A program made the translations under genes and the position numbers. This document shows positions 1 through 8,905 of a DNA stretch of 64,000 bases, piece after piece. Below the pieces are notes generated by a model that worked only from the letters and a program-made list of their open reading frames with translations, was not told the DNA's origin and did not search any database. This DNA is from Sphingomonas sp. OK281 (GTDB lineage Bacteria > Pseudomonadota > Alphaproteobacteria > Sphingomonadales > Sphingomonadaceae), in NCBI RefSeq assembly GCF_900115295.1, contig NZ_FOVZ01000001.1, positions 1 to 64,000 on the forward strand, given 5' to 3'. Each line of letters starts with the position of its first letter. Positions within the stretch are counted from its first letter, which is position 1.

Positions 1-2
1 GG

Positions 3-269
3 TCAGTTTTTTCCCAGCAGATCCTTCAGCGCCGACACGTCGAGCATCGACTCCGCCAGCAGCTTCTTCAGCCGGCGGTTCTCGTCCTCGAGCGCCCGCA
101 ACCGCGCCGCCTCCGACACGGTCATCCCGCCGTACTTCGCCTTCCAGTTGTAGAACGTCGCGTCACTGATTCCATGCTTCCGGCACAGTTCGGCGGTCTT
201 CACGCCGGCCTCATGCTCGCGTAGCACGCCAATGATCTGATCCTCGGTAAATCGGCCTCGCCGCATCAC
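3..269 (-). CDS. IS3-family transposase OrfA
   Basis: An 88-residue DNA-binding protein of the IS3 family. The N-terminal half is a helix-turn-helix (GRFTEDQIIGVLREHEAG, then CRKHGISDATFYNWKAKYGG). The C-terminal half is the leucine-zipper-like coiled coil used for multimerisation (LRALEDENRRLKKLLAE). It starts at GTG 269 or ATG 266. It ends in LGKN just before a slippery run, so the working transposase is expected to be an OrfAB fusion made by -1 frameshifting into orfB, which lies outside the window. Confidence 0.9.
   Translation of the reverse strand: MMRRGRFTEDQIIGVLREHEAGVKTAELCRKHGISDATFYNWKAKYGGMTVSEAARLRALEDENRRLKKLLAESMLDVSALKDLLGKN
6..12 (-). other. Programmed -1 frameshift heptamer of the IS3 element
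   Basis: On the minus strand the last sense codons of orfA read GGA AAA AAC followed by TGA. This gives the heptamer A AAA AAC in the correct frame, the classical slippery site for -1 frameshifting in IS3 elements. A downstream stimulator cannot be checked because the window ends. Confidence 0.75.
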
Positions 270-302
270 TCGTCTCCATCTGACGAGCTAACTTACCAAT
301 GG

Positions 303-325
303 CATGAATTCTGGGGAGCAGGTCA
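303..325 (-). repeat. Terminal inverted repeat of the IS3-family element
   Basis: Minus-strand sequence starting TGACCTGCTCCCCAG at 325, about 35-60 bases outside the orfA start, as expected for the orfA-proximal end of an IS407-type element. The partner repeat is outside the window. Confidence 0.65.
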
Positions 326-747
326 AATTGTGACCAGTGTCACTCAGCTGCTGGCCGAATGTGACGTATCGCCAAGCGCTTATGATCCAACCGCAAGGTT
401 GTATTCTTAATAAATCGTTAAAGATCATATGATTGGCAGCTAACGAGTTAAATCGAAAATGAATGCTTTCGTGTTCGATCACCGTGCGCGTTCGGCACGA
501 ATATGGCGATGAACAAGAAGCGGCGTAAAACCTACTTTTCGACGCTCTCGACGATTCACCGTGCGGTCCATTCCTGCTGGATGGGTGTCCACAGCGCACT
601 CGATCGCCCGTTCGACAGCGAAGCGGGGCAGTTTCCTCTGTCGCTATGATATTATTCGGGCATGGCGCTATCTTGTAACGGCGTCTCGCGGTGCTTGTCC
701 TACCGACTAGCGTCGATCAATATCGCGAACATTAGGGGAGCACGCGC
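326..747. other. Intergenic stretch without a supported gene
   Basis: Between the IS end and the next gene only short open frames occur, without recognisable protein features or ribosome sites. The last part carries the ribosome site of the next gene (AGGGGAG at 734-740). Confidence 0.5.
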
Positions 748-1782
748 ATGAAGTGGTGGATGGTGGCTGTTGCGTTGGGACTTGCAGTGCCTGTTGATGC
801 GCGGGACTTGGCTGTGCCGACGGACAAGGGCTGGAAGCATGCTGAAACAGGTTTGATCCTGATGCCGCAACTCGCGGGGATGTCCCGTACCGCGCTTACT
901 GATACGACGCAGACTGAGCATGACGTAGCTGCGCAGTACGACACCCCGGATAAGAGCACCTTTGCAACCATCTACCTGTTTCACCCCGCGATAGCTGACG
1001 TCGGCCTTTGGTTCGACCGATCGCAAACGGCGCTCGAAACGCGAGACCTTTTCAAGAACGCGTCGCCTGCGACCGCCGATCCGATTGCCTTCGCCGTCGG
1101 CGGCGCAAGGAGTGCGTCTTCGCTGCGCCAGGTCTATGCGACTCCTGCAGGTCAATACCGGAGTACTGCGCTGGCAGTTGTGCCGGTCGGTGAATGGATC
1201 GTCGGCGTTCGCATGAGCGCCAAAACACTAACAGCAGAGCAACTGGACGCACGTCTTCAGCAGGTGATTGCCGCAGTTCGTTGGCCCAAAGCCGTTGGCA
1301 CTGAAGCGCCCGCCGCCGCGCCGGTGAAAATATGCGCAACACCCCTGACGTTCGGTAAAGCAAAGCAGGCCAAGCCGGACGGAGCAGACCTGCTGATGTC
1401 GCTAATGGGCAGCAGTCTAGCGGCCAAGAAGAAGGCAGAGGCGAAGTCCGAGCCTTCGGTTCGTGCGACTTGGTGTCGCGACGGGGATGCGCGCACAGAA
1501 TACGGGATGTATCGACCGGACAGCGCTCCCAGCAGTTACGTGCTCGCGTTGTACGACGCCGGCCGTGTTGTGAGCGTGTATCCATCGATAATGGGGCAGA
1601 TCAATAAGAACGGAACGTATTCGGTTTCTCTGGAGGACGTCGAAGGAACGGTATCAGCTTTCCAATCTTTTACAGCCTTGCCGTCACCTAAGCAGGTATG
1701 GAGTTTGATAGAGCGCGGTCAGCGCACCGGTACGAAGAACGGCAATCAACTCACGATAAGCCCAAAGGGATTTTCGAGCTGA
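748..1782 (+). CDS. Secreted protein of unknown function
   Basis: A 344-residue protein that I do not recognise. ATG 748 is preceded by AGGGGAG seven bases upstream. The first 18 residues form a typical signal peptide (MKWWMVAVALGLAVPVDA), so it is probably periplasmic or outer-membrane associated. No membrane helix follows. Several paired cysteines (CATPLTFG, TWCRDGDA) could form disulphides. It stands alone between the IS end and the convergent TonB receptor gene, so context does not suggest a role. Confidence 0.7.
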   Translation: MKWWMVAVALGLAVPVDARDLAVPTDKGWKHAETGLILMPQLAGMSRTALTDTTQTEHDVAAQYDTPDKSTFATIYLFHPAIADVGLWFDRSQTALETRDLFKNASPATADPIAFAVGGARSASSLRQVYATPAGQYRSTALAVVPVGEWIVGVRMSAKTLTAEQLDARLQQVIAAVRWPKAVGTEAPAAAPVKICATPLTFGKAKQAKPDGADLLMSLMGSSLAAKKKAEAKSEPSVRATWCRDGDARTEYGMYRPDSAPSSYVLALYDAGRVVSVYPSIMGQINKNGTYSVSLEDVEGTVSAFQSFTALPSPKQVWSLIERGQRTGTKNGNQLTISPKGFSS

Positions 1783-2314
1783 CTGGTTGATCCGATACAC
1801 TCCCGCCCGATCAATCATCGGGGCAAGCCCAAGAGTATGGGTCCTCGGCGGCCGGAGCTGTCACTCATTCTTAATGCATGGTGATCTCAGGGCGGCCAGG
1901 CTATCGAACGACGGATGCTGAGGTGAAGCAGCATCGTTTGCCGCTGTAGGCAGGCGAATGGCAGCAGACGGCCGGGTCAATCCTTCGAGAGCTCCTCGTC
2001 CGCCGTCGCCTATTTGTGGACATTCGAAAAGCCCGACCTGCTTCTCAGCTTTGGTCATTAGTTCATCTTAATAGAAGACCGTGTTCGGTAAGCGCAACGA
2101 CGTCGGTCTCGTGCCGCTTACCGAATTTTGAATGCAGACTCATAAACTGTAGGGGCCGAAGGCAGCGCGCCGGGGTTGGTTTCCATAGACACAATGTTCG
2201 CGACGACAACGTTCCCTCGCGTCAGATCGTGACCTGTTTTTCACCGGCTCACAGTACGTGCCAACCGTCGCAGATCTCGGTTCGCCTGCCCATCCATCCG
2301 AAACCAGTGACACG
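1783..2314. other. Intergenic stretch without a supported gene
   Basis: About 530 bases between two convergent genes. Only short shadow frames are open and none shows a ribosome site or a known motif. The terminator-like hairpin of the receptor gene follows at 2318. Confidence 0.5.
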
Positions 2315-2317
2315 TAA

Positions 2318-2340
2318 AGGGCCCGCCGCTGGCGAGCCCT
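2318..2340 (-). terminator. Terminator-like hairpin after the TonB receptor gene
   Basis: Twenty bases beyond the receptor stop codon on the minus strand lies a 10-bp stem (AGGGCTCGCC with GGCGGGCCCT, one T-G pair) and a 3-base loop, followed by TTTA. The position and strong stem fit an intrinsic terminator, though the T-run is short. Confidence 0.6.
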
Positions 2341-2359
2341 GTAATCATTGCGTCCGGCT

Positions 2360-5300
2360 TTAGAACCGGATGGTAGCGCCAACCGCGATGTTACGACCGA
2401 GCGAGTCGTAGCGCGCGGGGATCGTGTTGCTCCGTGCAAGGCTGATGTCGTACGAATTCGCGAGGATCGGCGGAGTCTTGTCGAGCAGGTTGTTGGCAAT
2501 AAACCGCAACGAAAAGTCCTTGGCGATCGCAAACGAGAGCGCCAGATCGAAATAGCTGGCTGGCGCGATGTGGTAGAAGGTCGTGCGTGCCCGATCAGGC
2601 GTGCCGCCGATCGCTTCGTCGCCGGAATTGTCGGCGCTGGTCAACGAACCGACATAGCGCCAGTTGAACGACGTGCTGAAGATGCCGTCGCCGGTGGTGT
2701 AGGTCGTGCGCAGGCCGTGCGACCATTTCGGTAGTAACTGGCTGCAGCCATTGCCGTAATAGCCGACGCAGTTGCGCTTGGGCTGGAGCGGCGAATCCTG
2801 GCTCCCGGCAAAGGTCGTCAGCGAGCCGTTGAAGCTCCAGTCGACCTTGCCCGCGCCGCCAAGACCCAGCGTGTATTGCGCTTGGAAATCGATCCCGCGC
2901 GAGATCGACTTGTAATAGTTGGTCGTGCCTTGGCGGATGAATCCGCTGGTCGGGTTGCTGCTGGCCGGGGCGTAGAGGATGCCGGTGCCGGGTTGGCGGA
3001 CGATGCCCGAGCAGAAGAACGGATCGCCGTTCGAGCGCTGGCAGCCATCGGTGTAGTAGGTATAATCGTTATACCCGAGCGAGTTGTCGATTCGGATCTG
3101 ATAGCGATCGACCGAGAAGACCAGCCCGCGGATAAAGCTGGGCTTCACCACCAGACCGTAGGTCAGCGTGTAGGCGGTCTCCGGATCTGCGGTGTATCCG
3201 CCCGACTGGACGGTACACTGGTTGCCGTCGCCTTGGTTACACAGCAGCGTGGGACTGCCGTACAGCGCGTCGGACAGGCCCGTCGCGCGGCAGACGTCGC
3301 GCGATGCGACCGGCGTGCCGTAGCTGATCGCGCCGGTGGTTGGATTGGTCGTGACGGTCGGCGCGCAAAAATCGTTCTGCGAGCCGCCTTGCAGGCCGTA
3401 GCTGATGTTCCGCGACTGGCCGATCTCGATTACCGTCGGCGCGCGCTGCGCCTTGTTGTACGAGCCGCGGAAGGTGAGGTCGCTGACCGGTGCGTATATG
3501 CCCTCGATCTTCCAGGTATTGAATGTCTTGGGATTGCTGCTGTATTGCGACACGCGGTAGCCGCCGTTCGCCTGCAGCAGATGCGCGAAGGGACGGTCCT
3601 CGATCAGCGGCGCCTGCACCTCGATGTTCGATTCCCAGACGCCCTGCGAGATGTCGAGATCGCTGCCGCCGTTCAGATCGCGGTAGAATGTGTCGGCGGT
3701 CGAGGTGTAGTTATCGTGACGATATTCGGCACCGAGCGCGATCGCGACGCCCTGGTTGGCAAGCGGCGAGGTGACGCCGTATTTCCCGAGATCGCCGGTT
3801 ACCGAGATCAGGCCATCCCACAACGTACCGACACCCTTGGTGCTGCCACCGGGTGCGGTGAACAGCCAGTTGGCGAGCGGCTGGCCGGGGGTGTTGGCGG
3901 TGAACGCGTTGAACGGCACGCAGCCCGCGACGCCGCTAGCGCAGGTCGGCACGCCGTTGACGTTGACGACGTCGAGCGACTGGTTGACGCGGTTGTAATC
4001 GGGCAGGTTGCCGTAGTTCACGACCTGCTGGTTACGGGCATAGACGCCGCCGACGTCCCAAGTCCACGCATCGCCGACCTTGCCGCGGAAGCCGCCGGTG
4101 GCGCGAACGCCGCTGTTGATATAGGTATCGGGGATGTCGGCGAGATCGTTGAAGCGATAGCGGAGTTCGAGAGGTGCCTTGTCGTTGGTACCGGCTGCAC
4201 CGCCGCAAATCGCGGTTGCCTGCGAACCCGACAGATACGGGTTGTTGCAGTTCACCTGGTACGGCTGATCGCCATAGACGGTATAGCTGTAGATCCGCGC
4301 CGGATAAACGTTCACGGACTTGTCGCGGAACCAGATTCCCGATCCGTAGACTTCGATATCGGAGGTGAGATCGGCGCTGACGAAGCCGCCCGCGTTCCAC
4401 CGCTCCGACCCGCGCTGATAGGAATAGCCGTCATACGGGTTCGCCGCATTGCCCGCGCCGACGCCGTAGGGGACGAAGGTGCGCGTGCCGTTCGGGTCGT
4501 TGACATAAGTGGCGCCGTTGTTCGCACCCGAGCGTGGCGAAATGTAGCCGCTGCGCGAGTAAGTCGACAGCGAGCAGGAGAGCGGGCCATCCTTGCCGGT
4601 CTGAATTAGTTGGCATGCTGAGCTGGAACGCGCGTCGTAATCGACCGCGTCGGTGTGGCGGTAGTTGACGAAGCCCGACAGGCGCAGCTTGCCGTCGAAC
4701 AGCTTCTTGCCCGCGGTCACGGTAATGTCAGCCCGGCCGCCGTCGTTGGTCATGCCGCGCGGGCTGCCGAAACTGTTCGCGCGCGCCAGCGACGACACGA
4801 TCGTGTCCTTGTTGTCGTGATTGTAGAAATTGTAGTTGCCGTCGATCTGCAACCCCTCGAAATCCTTCTTCAGGATGAAGTTGACCACGCCGGCTACCGC
4901 GTCCGAACCGTAGACCGACGAGGCGCCGCCGGTCAGCACGTCGACACGCTCAAGCATCGACGGCGGGATGATGCCGACGTCCGCGCCGTTCTGCGTGCCG
5001 ATACGCTTGCCGTCGATCAGCGTCAGAGTACGCTCGAAGCCTAGGCTGCGCAGCTTGATGCGCTGGCGGCCGTCCGAATCCTGGTAGTTCTGCTGCGCGT
5101 CCGGCGCGATCTGCGGAAGACGGTTCAGCACGTCTTCGATGTTGGTCGGCGCTTGCGCGCGAATGTCCTGCGCGGTGACCGAGGTGATCGGTGCGGCCGA
5201 TGTCATGTTCGGACGCTGAATGCGGGATCCGGTCACGACTAACGTGTCGTCCGATGCGGACGTAGGATTGGGTGCGGAAAGCGCGGTCGCGGCATCCGCC

Positions 5301-5431
5301 TCGACCTTAGCCTGTGCCGGTGTCTGAGCGGGACCCCCTGCAACATCCTGATTTTGCGCCATTGCCGGGACAGCGCAGAACAAAAGCGACCCCGCTAGAG
5401 CAATGCGCGACACAGTTTGGTCGGTGATCAT
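2360..5431 (-). CDS. TonB-dependent outer-membrane receptor
   Basis: A 1023-residue outer-membrane transporter energised by TonB. It has a signal peptide ending AMAQ near residue 26, a TonB-box-like segment (DDTLVVTGSRIQ, about 62-73), a plug domain (SVTAQDIRAQAPTNIEDVL to about 190) with a GGASSVYGSDAVAGVVNFI motif, and a long beta-barrel ending in the C-terminal aromatic signature GATIRF. Length and style match the large sphingomonad receptors. The substrate cannot be told: no FecI/FecR pair or catabolic gene lies beside it. AAGGGG precedes ATG 5431 at good spacing. The opposite strand carries a 577-codon open frame that is a shadow of this gene. Confidence 0.93.
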   Translation of the reverse strand: MITDQTVSRIALAGSLLFCAVPAMAQNQDVAGGPAQTPAQAKVEADAATALSAPNPTSASDDTLVVTGSRIQRPNMTSAAPITSVTAQDIRAQAPTNIEDVLNRLPQIAPDAQQNYQDSDGRQRIKLRSLGFERTLTLIDGKRIGTQNGADVGIIPPSMLERVDVLTGGASSVYGSDAVAGVVNFILKKDFEGLQIDGNYNFYNHDNKDTIVSSLARANSFGSPRGMTNDGGRADITVTAGKKLFDGKLRLSGFVNYRHTDAVDYDARSSSACQLIQTGKDGPLSCSLSTYSRSGYISPRSGANNGATYVNDPNGTRTFVPYGVGAGNAANPYDGYSYQRGSERWNAGGFVSADLTSDIEVYGSGIWFRDKSVNVYPARIYSYTVYGDQPYQVNCNNPYLSGSQATAICGGAAGTNDKAPLELRYRFNDLADIPDTYINSGVRATGGFRGKVGDAWTWDVGGVYARNQQVVNYGNLPDYNRVNQSLDVVNVNGVPTCASGVAGCVPFNAFTANTPGQPLANWLFTAPGGSTKGVGTLWDGLISVTGDLGKYGVTSPLANQGVAIALGAEYRHDNYTSTADTFYRDLNGGSDLDISQGVWESNIEVQAPLIEDRPFAHLLQANGGYRVSQYSSNPKTFNTWKIEGIYAPVSDLTFRGSYNKAQRAPTVIEIGQSRNISYGLQGGSQNDFCAPTVTTNPTTGAISYGTPVASRDVCRATGLSDALYGSPTLLCNQGDGNQCTVQSGGYTADPETAYTLTYGLVVKPSFIRGLVFSVDRYQIRIDNSLGYNDYTYYTDGCQRSNGDPFFCSGIVRQPGTGILYAPASSNPTSGFIRQGTTNYYKSISRGIDFQAQYTLGLGGAGKVDWSFNGSLTTFAGSQDSPLQPKRNCVGYYGNGCSQLLPKWSHGLRTTYTTGDGIFSTSFNWRYVGSLTSADNSGDEAIGGTPDRARTTFYHIAPASYFDLALSFAIAKDFSLRFIANNLLDKTPPILANSYDISLARSNTIPARYDSLGRNIAVGATIRF

Positions 5432-6104
5432 ATACTTACCCCTTATCCGGCTGCGCCCTGACGCTTTGACCGGTTCGAACGACAGATTTCGTTAATTTGT
5501 CATATCCGTCAATACCCAAACAATACCTATTCAAGACATTTATGCTGAATTGTTGCGCAATAGCATCTTCCATTCGCGCTATGGCGGACGCGCATGGATG
5601 GTCGCTGATCGACGGGGTAGAGGCGGAAGTCCGGTGATGTTCTCTCAGCGCAAAAACGGACAGGCGGGTGCACAAAAGGGGCTGGCCAACCAGCCTCTTG
5701 CTACCGCTCGCTGAACGAACGGCAGCTTACCGCTGATCGCCATCCGTAGCCGGACAGGCCGCTATCCTTCCCATCTCGTTCATTCCCCTTTACGCCGAAT
5801 ACGGACGTTCAGGTTGGCAGTCCGGGCTCCCGATAACAGCCATTCGTTAGGCGCTATAGTTCCCGTTTCTCCGTCTCCGACAGGCTATTTCCCGTAGGTC
5901 GGCAACGCAGCACCAGCCACGTCGACCACATTGACCATGAACCGCATCTACACCGAATACCTGACGGGTTTCTGATCGCACGATGCCCGATGCCGCCCAC
6001 GAATTTGGATTTTGGTCAGAAATGGTGCCATTTTATCCGGTTTATTAACCTTGGCCGGCTTTTAAGACCGTAGCTGGCGATCGCTCCGGCTCCGGGAGGA
6101 AATA
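5432..6104. other. Intergenic region between divergent outer-membrane genes
   Basis: About 670 bases that must hold the promoters of the TonB receptor (minus) and the beta-barrel gene (plus). No gene is supported. Around 5730-5800 there is a reversed, decayed copy of the dispersed repeat found elsewhere (GGACAGGCCGCTATCC then TTCCCATCTCGTTCATTCCC). The last 100 bases are AT-richer and probably contain the porin promoter. Confidence 0.5.
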
Positions 6105-6758
6105 ATGAAGACCGTTGCCATTGGCGTCGCTGTTGCGGCGGCTCTCGTATCCACGTCGGCTTATGCTCAGGATATTGTTCAGACATTTAACGGGCCTCGC
6201 ATCGAGTTGCGCGCCGGTTGGGACAACCCCGATATTCGCGCCACTATTCAGGATAACCGTAATCGCGTCAGCCGGTCTGCGGACAAGAGCGGTTTCACCT
6301 ATGGCGGCGAATTTGGCTACGATTACAGTCCCAACAATAAAATGGTCATTGGCGCTTATGCTGGGCTTGAGGGCTCTACAACCAAAGCATGTGGTGAACT
6401 GTACGGTGAAGATCGGCTTTGCGTTCGTGCGGGTCGGAATATCACAGCTGGTGCGCGCGTTGGCGCAGTCCTGGACGACAAGTTCCTCATCTACGGCAAG
6501 GGTGGGTATTCAAACGGCCGCGTAACGGTTGACTACCAAGATTACGAACTGATCTTGGCCGATGAAAATTTCGGCCACAACTTCGATGGCTTCCATGTAG
6601 GCGCTGGCATTGAAGCGGCAGTTGGGAGCGGCGTCTATGGTCGACTCGAATACGTTTACACCAAGTACGGTCGCATTTCAGCAGAGACCGACGCGTTGAA
6701 TGCCAGCCTAAAGCCGACCCGACAGCAAGTCGTTTATGCAATGGGCGTTCGTTTCTAA
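6105..6758 (+). CDS. Outer-membrane beta-barrel protein
   Basis: A 217-residue small porin-like protein of the OmpA/opacity beta-barrel type. It has a signal peptide (cleavage after AYAQ, about residue 22) and then alternating amphipathic strands with surface loops, for example the tyrosine- and glycine-rich FTYGGEFGYDY. It ends in the outer-membrane signature YAMGVRF with a terminal phenylalanine. A strong ribosome site GGGAGGAAATA directly precedes ATG 6105. There is no peptidoglycan-binding domain. A terminator hairpin follows the stop, so it is likely monocistronic. The ligand is unknown. Confidence 0.85.
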   Translation: MKTVAIGVAVAAALVSTSAYAQDIVQTFNGPRIELRAGWDNPDIRATIQDNRNRVSRSADKSGFTYGGEFGYDYSPNNKMVIGAYAGLEGSTTKACGELYGEDRLCVRAGRNITAGARVGAVLDDKFLIYGKGGYSNGRVTVDYQDYELILADENFGHNFDGFHVGAGIEAAVGSGVYGRLEYVYTKYGRISAETDALNASLKPTRQQVVYAMGVRF

Positions 6759-6772
6759 GACGAGAGCGATTG

Positions 6773-6800
6773 GATGGCGTCGATATTCTTCGACGCCATC
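6773..6800 (+). terminator. Strong hairpin after the beta-barrel gene
   Basis: Perfect 11-bp stem (GATGGCGTCGA with TCGACGCCATC) and a 6-base loop, 14 bases after the stop codon, followed by TTCCC. Most likely the terminator of the preceding gene. Confidence 0.75.
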
Positions 6801-6880
6801 TTCCCATTCCGGCCATTCCCTTTACGCCCACAACCAGACGCCCAGGCTAACAATAAAAGCGCCCGAGAATAGACTTTCGT

Positions 6881-7285
6881 TCAGGCAGCGTGCTTCTTCG
6901 CAAATTCTGCGAAGTAAGCATGGACAATAGGATCCGTAATTGGCGCGATGAGTGCTGCTACGTCACTCGCGACTGTGCCTCCAGCGCGAGGGTTGCCAGC
7001 CGGTTGATAGCCCATCGCCCATTCGGAAAAGCTGCGCTCGGCAACTTTCCGATCGCTCAATATAACCGCGGCAAAGTGCCGATCATCGGCTTTGATACGA
7101 TCGTAGGTCTTCATAACAGATTCCAAGGGGCCTTCCAGAACCTGTAGGAACCGGCGACCGCCAACGACCAAAAGGCCTGTGACGCCGACCGCCTGATTGT
7201 TCCGCCGTGAAACTCGCAGGATTTCGTCCAGTTCCTGTTTCGACAGGGCCATGCGCGCGGTGCTGATGTAAATCAATCGTATCAA
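6881..7285 (-). CDS. BLUF-domain blue-light sensor protein
   Basis: A short single-domain BLUF protein, a flavin (FAD)-binding blue-light receptor. All key residues are present, counted from the chosen start: Tyr6 (LIYIS), Asn30 (RRNN), Gln48 (FLQVLEGP), Trp89 and Met91 (EWAMG). Spacing agrees with AppA (Tyr21, Asn45, Gln63, Trp104, Met106). I chose TTG 7285 because GGAGG lies six bases upstream (7292-7296) and the product then starts IRLIYIS exactly at the domain edge. An ATG at 7318 would add eleven residues and has no ribosome site. About 40 residues follow the core. No output domain is fused, so it probably acts by protein contact. Confidence 0.92.
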   Translation of the reverse strand: MIRLIYISTARMALSKQELDEILRVSRRNNQAVGVTGLLVVGGRRFLQVLEGPLESVMKTYDRIKADDRHFAAVILSDRKVAERSFSEWAMGYQPAGNPRAGGTVASDVAALIAPITDPIVHAYFAEFAKKHAA

Positions 7286-7360
7286 TGGCCACCTCCGTAA
7301 GGGAATATAATACCGCATTAATTATGAACATCTTGTCTATGTTTGCTTAGCACTGGTGAG

Positions 7361-7420
7361 GCGCCGAAACCGGCCTCTCCGCTTTCCTTCCCAACCTGGA
7401 CAATTTCGAAATTCGATCCC
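7361..7420 (-). repeat. Dispersed intergenic repeat, reversed copy
   Basis: Reads on the minus strand as GGGATCGAATTTCGAAATTG, then CCAGGTTGGGAAGGAAAGCGG. This is a variant of the dispersed element seen at 27.5, 28.0, 28.4 and 36.3 kb. Confidence 0.7.
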
Positions 7421-7514
7421 AAACAGGAAATCTGGGATCGACCAGAACGCCCGATTGCGGACGTTTGTTGTACCGTTCACGTTGGCAGCAGGGTCAGCTA
7501 AGAGGCGATCGAAA

Positions 7515-7643
7515 ATGAGCTACCAGACGGACCGTCGAAGCCGGACGCGAGCCATCGCCGTGTACATGACCCTACTGATGTTAGGCGCGGCGCTGGGCTT
7601 TCTGGTAAGATTCGGCGTGATTACCGATCATATCCTCTGGTAG
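7515..7643 (+). CDS. Small single-helix membrane protein
   Basis: A 42-residue protein starting at ATG 7515, with a basic N-terminus (MSYQTDRRSRTRAIAVY) and one membrane helix (MTLLMLGAALGFLVRFGVI). The frame stays open back to 7356, but that part crosses a dispersed repeat and is unlikely to be coding. I do not recognise a family. The ribosome site is weak. Confidence 0.5.
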   Translation: MSYQTDRRSRTRAIAVYMTLLMLGAALGFLVRFGVITDHILW

Positions 7644-7660
7644 CGGGCGCCGACGGTCGC

Positions 7661-7715
7661 TTAAATGTCCGCTCTCCTTTCCATCCCGGACACTCTCGAA
7701 ATTTGATCGATTCCG
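7661..7715 (-). repeat. Dispersed intergenic repeat, reversed copy
   Basis: Minus-strand reading resembles GATCAAATTTCGAGAGTG, then CCGGGATGGAAAGGAGAGCGG. A further diverged copy of the repeat at 7361; the two flank the small membrane gene. Confidence 0.65.
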
Positions 7716-7918
7716 GGAATGCCGCGACGCCCAGCGACGTGACATTTATCGCTGACAGAGGCGTGCCGATTAGCGCTGATATCTACAAAAGCGGCCCGGC
7801 CGGCTTCGAGGGGGCGGTGCAATAGCTGACGTTGTGCAGTGTTGCCGCTCATCCCAGGTCGTTTGTGAGCAGTCCGGCGTCTCTGCCGGCGACAAACGGC
7901 GCGATCAGATCGCCGTCA

Positions 7919-8434
7919 TCAGGCATCCGGGGGCGGACGGGTGTCCAACGCTAAGGTCAGAAAGGCGAGGTCGAGCCACGTGCCGAACTTCATGCCGACC
8001 TGCCGCAGCACGCCAGCGCTCTCGAAGCCCAGCTTCTCGTGCAGCCGCATTGAGCCAGTGTTCGTCGCCTCGATGCCGGCCACCATGATATGCTTGCCGA
8101 TCGCTCGCGCGCGGTCGATCAGCGCGATCATCATCAGCTTGCCAATCCCAGCGCCGCGCTGGTCGGCGCGAACATAGACCGAATGCTCGATGGTGTAGCG
8201 ATAGCCGTCCCATGACCGCCAGTCGCCGAACGAGGCGAAGCCGACGACCGTATCGCTGTCATCGACCGCGACTAAAACAGGATAGCCCTGCTTCGCGCGA
8301 TCGGCGAGCCACGTGAGCCGGTTGGCCGGCTCGATCAGCGTGTCGTTCCAGATCGCCGTCGTATTGGCGACGGCATCATTATAGATGGCGGTAATCGCCT
8401 CGGCATCGGCCGGGACCGCATCGCGAATTTTCAT
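7919..8434 (-). CDS. GNAT acetyltransferase, phosphinothricin-acetyltransferase-like
   Basis: A 171-residue acetyl-CoA-dependent N-acetyltransferase. The start MKIRDAVPADAEAITAIYN and the motif-A segment VYVRADQRGAGIGKLMM (the RxxGxG pyrophosphate loop) place it in the GNAT fold. IWNDT, followed by HEKLGFESAGVLRQVG and GTWLDL, is typical of the Pat/Bar/YncA branch that acetylates phosphinothricin, methionine sulfoximine or similar amino acids. The true substrate is not known. It is the last of three same-strand genes (ArsR, VOC, GNAT). Confidence 0.88.
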   Translation of the reverse strand: MKIRDAVPADAEAITAIYNDAVANTTAIWNDTLIEPANRLTWLADRAKQGYPVLVAVDDSDTVVGFASFGDWRSWDGYRYTIEHSVYVRADQRGAGIGKLMMIALIDRARAIGKHIMVAGIEATNTGSMRLHEKLGFESAGVLRQVGMKFGTWLDLAFLTLALDTRPPPDA

Positions 8435-8501
8435 CCTGCGCCTCGTCTACCATAGTGACGACAATAATCGAGAAAAGGGAAAGCGAAAGCCTTTTAGAAA
8501 C

Positions 8502-8870
8502 TCACCCGCGATGCACGATTTGGACCTTGTTGCCATCCGGATCGCGCAGGTACGCGCCGAAATAATCGGGGCCATAATGAGGGCGTGGGCCCGGCGGGCC
8601 TTCGTCCGAGCCGCCCCGCTGCAGCCCTTCCGCATAGGCATGCTCGATGGCCTCGGGCGAGGGGGCCAGGAACGCCACCATACCGCCGTTGGCGGCCGAG
8701 CAGGAGCGGCCGTTGAACGGCAGATAGGCGTAGAACCGGGGCAGGTTCACACCCGGCATATGCCAGCACCGGGAGGGTTGCCCGCCGTCAGGCTCAACCT
8801 CCCGCTGGGCAAGCCCCAGCGGCGTCAGCAGCGCGTCGTAGAAGGCCGCGGCACGATCGAGGTCGCTCAC
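8502..8870 (-). CDS. VOC-superfamily (glyoxalase/bleomycin-resistance fold) protein
   Basis: At least 122 residues of a vicinal-oxygen-chelate protein: SDLDRAAAFYDALLTPLG at the front and YFGAYLRDPDGNKVQIVHRG at the end are hallmark segments. The frame stays open upstream of GTG 8870 and encodes SHITVGV, the usual first strand including a likely metal-ligand histidine, yet contains no ATG, GTG or TTG. Either translation starts at a rare codon such as ATT 8900, after AAAGG, or the start has been lost. It lies between the ArsR regulator and the GNAT gene on the same strand. Substrate unknown. Confidence 0.85.
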   Translation of the reverse strand: MSDLDRAAAFYDALLTPLGLAQREVEPDGGQPSRCWHMPGVNLPRFYAYLPFNGRSCSAANGGMVAFLAPSPEAIEHAYAEGLQRGGSDEGPPGPRPHYGPDYFGAYLRDPDGNKVQIVHRG

Positions 8871-8905
8871 TCCAACCGTGATATGACTAAATATCGAAAT
8901 GCCTT

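Larger units (their letters stand above)
1..325 (-). mobile_element. IS3-family insertion sequence, IS407-like, partial (one end)
   Basis: The left edge of the window cuts an IS3-family element. Its orfA lies at 3-269 on the minus strand; the orfB part would be outside the window. The outer end is set at 325: read on the minus strand from 325 it begins TGACCTGCTCCCCAGAATT, which fits the terminal inverted repeat of the IS407 branch of IS3 elements from memory. The other terminus and target duplication cannot be seen. Confidence 0.8.

Noticed and set aside
288..599. A 103-codon minus-strand frame next to the IS3 end
   Set aside because: It runs across the IS terminus, has no ribosome site and no recognisable sequence.
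2876..4609. A 577-codon open frame on the plus strand
   Set aside because: It lies antisense inside the TonB receptor gene and its Val/Arg/Asp-rich sequence is typical of a shadow frame in high-GC DNA.
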